Shown here: one piece after another, positions 60,444 through 64,000 of the stretch
Numbering within the stretch: the stretch's first letter is position 1
Layout: the number at the start of each line of letters is the position of its first letter
Origin: Kitasatospora sp. CB01950
GTDB taxonomy: Bacteria; Actinomycetota; Actinomycetes; Streptomycetales; Streptomycetaceae
Reading direction: 5' to 3'
DNA: 64,000 nt
Assembly (NCBI RefSeq): GCF_001905465.1
Contig: NZ_LISX01000005.1
Coordinates: forward strand, 124,278 to 188,277
The notes under the pieces: model-generated
Told to the model about the DNA's origin: nothing
Database searches by the model: none
The model's input: the letters and a program-made list of their open reading frames with translations, nothing else
Made by a program: the position numbers and the translations under genes

Positions 60444-60558
60444 GGGGAACGCGCCCCACCGCAAGATCGCGCCACAGACAGTGACCTGCCGGTGATCGCG
60501 ACCTGACGGACCCGTCGGCGCTTGTCGCGCAGTCCGCGCTGCCCTGTCGGTACGCTCC

Positions 60559-63500
60559 TCACTCCGTCCCGTAGAACAGCCGCTCCACCGCGTGCCGGGC
60601 CCGCCGCGTCGTCCGGCGGTACTCGTCGACCAGCTCCCCCGAGTGCCCGACCCCGTACCCCAGGTACCGCGCCACCCCCGCCAGTTCCCTCGCGTCGCCG
60701 GGAAAGCTGTCCCCCGCCCGCCCCCGCACCAGCATCACCGCCGCCCGCACCCGCGAGGCCAGCACCCAGGCCGCGTCCAGTACCTCCGCGTCCTCCCGCT
60801 CCACCAGCCCCGCTTCCGCCGCCGCCGCCAACGCCGCCCTGGTGCGCGTCGTGCGCAGCCCCGGCACCTCGTGGCCGTGCTGCAGCTGCAGCAGTTGCAC
60901 CGTCCACTCCACGTCCGCCAGCCCGCCCCGGCCGATCTTCGTGTGCGTGGTCGGGTCGGCCCCTCGCGGGAGCCGCTCCGCCTCGATCCGGGCCTTGATC
61001 CGCCGGATCTCCGTCAGGTCGCGCTCCGAGACCCCCGCCCCGGGGTACCGCAGCGGATCGATGAGCTCCCTGAACCGTGCCCCCAGCTCGACGTCGCCGG
61101 CCATCGCCTCGGCCCGGAGCAGCGCCTGGCTCTCCCAGGCGTGCGACCAGCGCGCGTAGTACCCGGCGTACGAGGCGAGGGTCCGCACCAGCGGCCCGTT
61201 CCGGCCCTCCGGCCGCAGGTCCGCGTCGACCTCCAGCGGCGGTTCGACCGAGGGCGCGGCGAGCAGCGTCCGCAGTTCCCCGATCACGGCCTTCGCCGCG
61301 CCCGCCGCGTCCTCGTCCAGCACGCCCAACCGCGGCTCGTGGACGAACAGCACGTCCGCATCGGAGCCGTAGCCCAGTTCGTGGCCGCCGAACCGCCCCA
61401 TGCCGATGACCGCGATCCGGGTGGGCAGTTCGCCGTTGCGGGCCTCCCAGCCGTTGACGGCGGCGCGCAGCGCGCCCTGCAGGGTGGCGGCGGTGATCGA
61501 GGTGAGCGCCTCGCCGGTGACGTCCAGGGCCTGCGCGGGGTCGTCGTCGAGGCGTCCGAGCAGGTCGGCGGCGGCGGTGCGGAACAGTTCGCGGCGGCGT
61601 ACCGACCGTGCCGCCGCCACCCCGGCCGCCGGGCCGTCGGCGCGTCCGACCGCGGCGAGGATCTCCGATTCGAGCGCGGCCCGGCTGCGCGGCGCCAGTC
61701 CGGTGGAGTCGCCGAGCATGGCGACGGCCTCGGGCGCGCGCAGCAGCAGGTCGGGGGCGAGCCGCCCGGCCGACAGGACGCGGGCCAGCTGCTCGGCGGC
61801 CGCGCCCTCGTCGCGCAGCAGCCGCAGGTACCAGGGGGTGGCGCCGAGCGCGTCCGAGACCTGCCGGAAGTTGAGCAGGCCGGCGTCCGGGTCCGCGGAG
61901 TCGGCGAACCAGCCGAGCAGCACCGGCAGCAGGGTGCGCTGGATGGCGGCCTTGCGGCTGACGCCGGACGCGAGCGCGGAGATGTGCCGCAGTGCGGCGG
62001 CCGGGTCGGCGTAGCCGAGCGCGGCGAGGCGTTGGCGGGCGGCCTCGGCGGTGAGTCCGGCCGCGCCGGTGCGGGTGACCCGGAGTTCGGCGACCGGCAG
62101 TTCGGCGACGGCGTCCAGCAGCGGACGGTAGAACAGCCGCTCGTGCAGCCGGCGCACCTCCATGGTGTGCCGCTTCCACTCGCGTTGCAGCGCGGCGACC
62201 GGGTCGACCCCGGGTTCCCCGTTGATCAGCGGGGCCATGCTGCGGGCGAGCCGGCGCAGGTCGGCGGGGTCGGTGGGCATCAGGTGGGTACGGCGCAGCC
62301 GGTGCAGCTGGATGCGGTGTTCGAGGGTCCGCAGGAAGCGGTACGCGCCGTCCAGCGCGGCGGCGTCGGCGCGGCCCACGTAGCCCCCGGCGGACAGCGC
62401 GGAAAGCGCTTCCAGCGTGTTGCCGCTGCGCAGGCCCTCGTCCGTCCGGCCGTGCACGAGTTGCAGCAGTTGGACGGCGAACTCGACGTCCCGCAGCCCG
62501 CCCGGGCCGAGTTTCAGCTGCCGTTCCAACTCGCCCGCCGGGATCGCGTCCACCACCCGGCGGCGCATCTGCTGGACGTCCGCGACGAAGTGCTCCCGCG
62601 CGGCGGCCTGCCACACCAGCGGTGCCACGGCCTCGGTGTACGCCCGCCCGAGCTCGGCGTCGCCGGCCACCGGGCGGGCCTTCAGCAGCGCCTGGAACTC
62701 CCAGGTCTTCGCCCACCGCCGGTAGTACGCGAGGTGGCTGGCCAAGGTCCGCACCAGCGGGCCGTTCCGGCCCTCCGGCCGCAGGTTGGCGTCCACCGGC
62801 CAGATCACGCCCTCGCCGGTGGTGTCCGAGCACAGCCGCATCAGCCGCGACGCCAGCCGGGTCGCGGCCTGCAACGCCCGCTGCTCGTCCACCCCCTCGC
62901 GCGGCTCCGCCACGAAGATCACGTCCACGTCGGAGACGTAGTTGAGCTCCCGGCCGCCGCACTTGCCCATCCCGATCACTGCCAGCCGGCACGCCTCGGC
63001 CGCCTCCGGATCCGCCGCGGCGGCCAGGTCCAGCGCGGTCTGCAGGGTGGCCCCCGCCAGGTCGGCCAGCTCGGCCGCCGCCTGCGGCAGGTCCGTCGTC
63101 CCGGACAGGTCCCGCGCCGCGATCGCCAGCAGACACCGCCGGTACGCGGCCCGCAGCGCGTCCTCCTCGCCGTCGCCCGCCTGCACGCGACGGGCCAGCT
63201 CGCCGAGGAAGTCCCCGCGCCCGGGGTGGATGTCGCGCAACTCGAAACTGACCAGCGTGTGCCAGTCCCGCGGATGCCGGGCCAGGTGGTCACCGAGCGC
63301 GGCCGACGCCCCCAGCACCCCGAGCAGCCTGTCCCGCAACGGCTTCGACGTGGTCAGCGTGTCCCGCAAGGTGTGCCGCTCGTGCGGATCCAGCGCCTCC
63401 AGCAACCGCGCCAACCCGAACAGCGCCTCGTCCGGATCCGCCGCCGCCCCCAACGCGTCCAACAGCACCGGATCCGCGGCGAGCCCCTGCAACTCCGGCT

Positions 63501-63597
63501 CCTCCAACAGCCGCACCGCCTGATCCGGATCGGAGAACCCCCGCCGCACCAGCCGAGTCTCCAACCGACTCACCCGACTCCCGGCCCGCTCCTCCAC
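60559..63597 (-). CDS. glnE: Glutamine synthetase adenylyltransferase/deadenylyltransferase
   Basis: A 1,012-residue cytoplasmic regulator of GlnA. It adds AMP to the GlnA tyrosine when nitrogen is plentiful and removes it when scarce. Two nucleotidyltransferase domains: GMGKCGGRELNYVSDVDVIFV (deadenylylation, near residue 209) and GMGRFGGHELGYGSDADVLFV (adenylylation, near 731), each with the G-x11-D-x-D pattern. The C terminus (LDAAWVLASRVRAAVMLVRGR) is also typical. GTG 63597 has GGGAGG seven bases before it and is preferred to longer frames. glnA lies 53 kb away, same window. Confidence 0.97.
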   Translation of the reverse strand: MEERAGSRVSRLETRLVRRGFSDPDQAVRLLEEPELQGLAADPVLLDALGAAADPDEALFGLARLLEALDPHERHTLRDTLTTSKPLRDRLLGVLGASAALGDHLARHPRDWHTLVSFELRDIHPGRGDFLGELARRVQAGDGEEDALRAAYRRCLLAIAARDLSGTTDLPQAAAELADLAGATLQTALDLAAAADPEAAEACRLAVIGMGKCGGRELNYVSDVDVIFVAEPREGVDEQRALQAATRLASRLMRLCSDTTGEGVIWPVDANLRPEGRNGPLVRTLASHLAYYRRWAKTWEFQALLKARPVAGDAELGRAYTEAVAPLVWQAAAREHFVADVQQMRRRVVDAIPAGELERQLKLGPGGLRDVEFAVQLLQLVHGRTDEGLRSGNTLEALSALSAGGYVGRADAAALDGAYRFLRTLEHRIQLHRLRRTHLMPTDPADLRRLARSMAPLINGEPGVDPVAALQREWKRHTMEVRRLHERLFYRPLLDAVAELPVAELRVTRTGAAGLTAEAARQRLAALGYADPAAALRHISALASGVSRKAAIQRTLLPVLLGWFADSADPDAGLLNFRQVSDALGATPWYLRLLRDEGAAAEQLARVLSAGRLAPDLLLRAPEAVAMLGDSTGLAPRSRAALESEILAAVGRADGPAAGVAAARSVRRRELFRTAAADLLGRLDDDPAQALDVTGEALTSITAATLQGALRAAVNGWEARNGELPTRIAVIGMGRFGGHELGYGSDADVLFVHEPRLGVLDEDAAGAAKAVIGELRTLLAAPSVEPPLEVDADLRPEGRNGPLVRTLASYAGYYARWSHAWESQALLRAEAMAGDVELGARFRELIDPLRYPGAGVSERDLTEIRRIKARIEAERLPRGADPTTHTKIGRGGLADVEWTVQLLQLQHGHEVPGLRTTRTRAALAAAAEAGLVEREDAEVLDAAWVLASRVRAAVMLVRGRAGDSFPGDARELAGVARYLGYGVGHSGELVDEYRRTTRRARHAVERLFYGTE

Positions 63598-63752
63598 CGC
63601 TCCGCCTCCCAAGCACCTCGCCCGTCCCCGAAGCGTACGTTCCCCCCACCCCGGAACCCCGCCCATGACGCGACGTCGGCCCAGGTCGACCACAGCTCGA
63701 TCCAAGGTTCTCCCCGCCCGAGCACCTTGTCTCGCGAGCACCATGCAGGTAA

Positions 63753-63803
63753 GTAGGCGGCCTACGTGGTCATTTGAACGTACTACGTTGCTGCTGCTAG
63801 GTT
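63753..63803 (+). promoter_or_regulatory. Promoter of the gene at 63863 with palindrome
   Basis: TTGAAC (63774-63779), 18 bases, then TAGGTT (63798-63803). The palindrome GTAGG-CGG-CCTAC (63753-63765) lies just upstream of the -35. It is on the opposite side from glnE, so the intergenic region serves two promoters. Confidence 0.55.
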
Positions 63804-63862
63804 CTGACGCCAAATCAGAAATGATGTGTCCGGTCAAACACCGCCCACAACAAGGAGCCCCT

Positions 63863-64000
63863 GTGTTCTTTGCGGAACTCGGCCTCACTCAGCACGACTC
63901 CTTGACCGCCGCTCAGGCCGCAGCCAGCGAGGCTGCCACCGCCTCCGGCGGGCGCGTCTTCACCTGCGTCGTCTTCCAGCAGGGCGGACGGCTGATGCTC
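63863..64000 (+). CDS. Unknown protein, 5-prime part
   Basis: The first 46 codons of a gene leaving the window. AAGGAG precedes GTG 63863 by five bases. The start MFFAELGLTQHDSLTAAQAA and the later VFTCVVFQQGGRLML are not recognised. It is not a signal peptide; it reads as a soluble protein beginning with an Ala-rich helix and a beta-strand. No function is proposed. Confidence 0.65.
   Translation, partial: MFFAELGLTQHDSLTAAQAAASEAATASGGRVFTCVVFQQGGRLML

Overview
The window is high-GC actinobacterial DNA. Gene content and order (lipB-lipA-DUF4191-RDD-glnA on one side, glnE on the other) match the lipoate/nitrogen core region of Streptomycetaceae chromosomes. The many GTG starts, the lipobox and Tat leaders, and the large number of secreted hydrolases also fit a Streptomyces or Kitasatospora chromosome. 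No rRNA, tRNA, integrase, transposase or CRISPR array was seen.

Layout. 1-7.7 kb is core metabolism: the tail of an MFS transporter, a GAF/PucR-type regulator, lipB and lipA, a DUF4191 membrane protein, an RDD protein and glnA with a GlnR-type box. 7.8-16.4 kb is a sugar-scavenging locus: two secreted GH27 glycosidases diverge from a complete AraFGH-like ABC importer. 16.6-24 kb holds an astacin protease, a Tat-exported hydrolase, a broken FtsX-type permease, an isolated TsaD homologue, a small secreted protein, and a FusB-like/MFS/TetR group. 24.2-31.9 kb holds a PBP4-type carboxypeptidase, a translationally coupled TetR-MFS-PLP lyase operon, and a divergent TetR/MFS efflux pair with a double operator.

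32.1-35.2 kb is the most unusual block. It encodes a small WXG100-like protein, an alpha/beta hydrolase with an N-terminal WXG-type domain and a C-terminal glycine zipper, and two paralogous proteins, one cytosolic and one a lipoprotein. This resembles an effector-immunity module of a type VII-like secretion system. 35.5-47 kb is mixed accessory content: an orphan amino-acid binding lipoprotein, a membrane PP2C phosphatase, a P450, an ArsC-like protein, a siderophore-interacting protein, DUF1152, DUF1697, an alcohol dehydrogenase/SDR/TetR cluster with a double operator, a hemerythrin and an Ag85-type esterase lipoprotein. 47.3-59.1 kb is starch and protein degradation: a CBM20 alpha-amylase, a macrolide-type glycosyltransferase with a 9-residue leader peptide, a thermolysin-type protease and a 1,845-residue amylopullulanase. 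The amylase and amylopullulanase share MalR-like repeats. 59.3-64 kb holds a PAP2 membrane protein, glnE and the start of an unknown gene.

The genes fall into a few working groups. glnA and glnE form a target/modifier pair for glutamine synthetase, with the adenylylation tyrosine visible in GlnA. LipB and LipA carry out the two steps of lipoate assembly on proteins. The GH27 enzymes probably release a pentose or galactose that the neighbouring ABC importer takes up. The amylase and amylopullulanase together would degrade branched starch under maltodextrin control. Several TetR genes lie next to perfect palindromes that are their likely operators. Repeats related to a 23-bp element sit between convergent genes, and one copy is interrupted by a second element.
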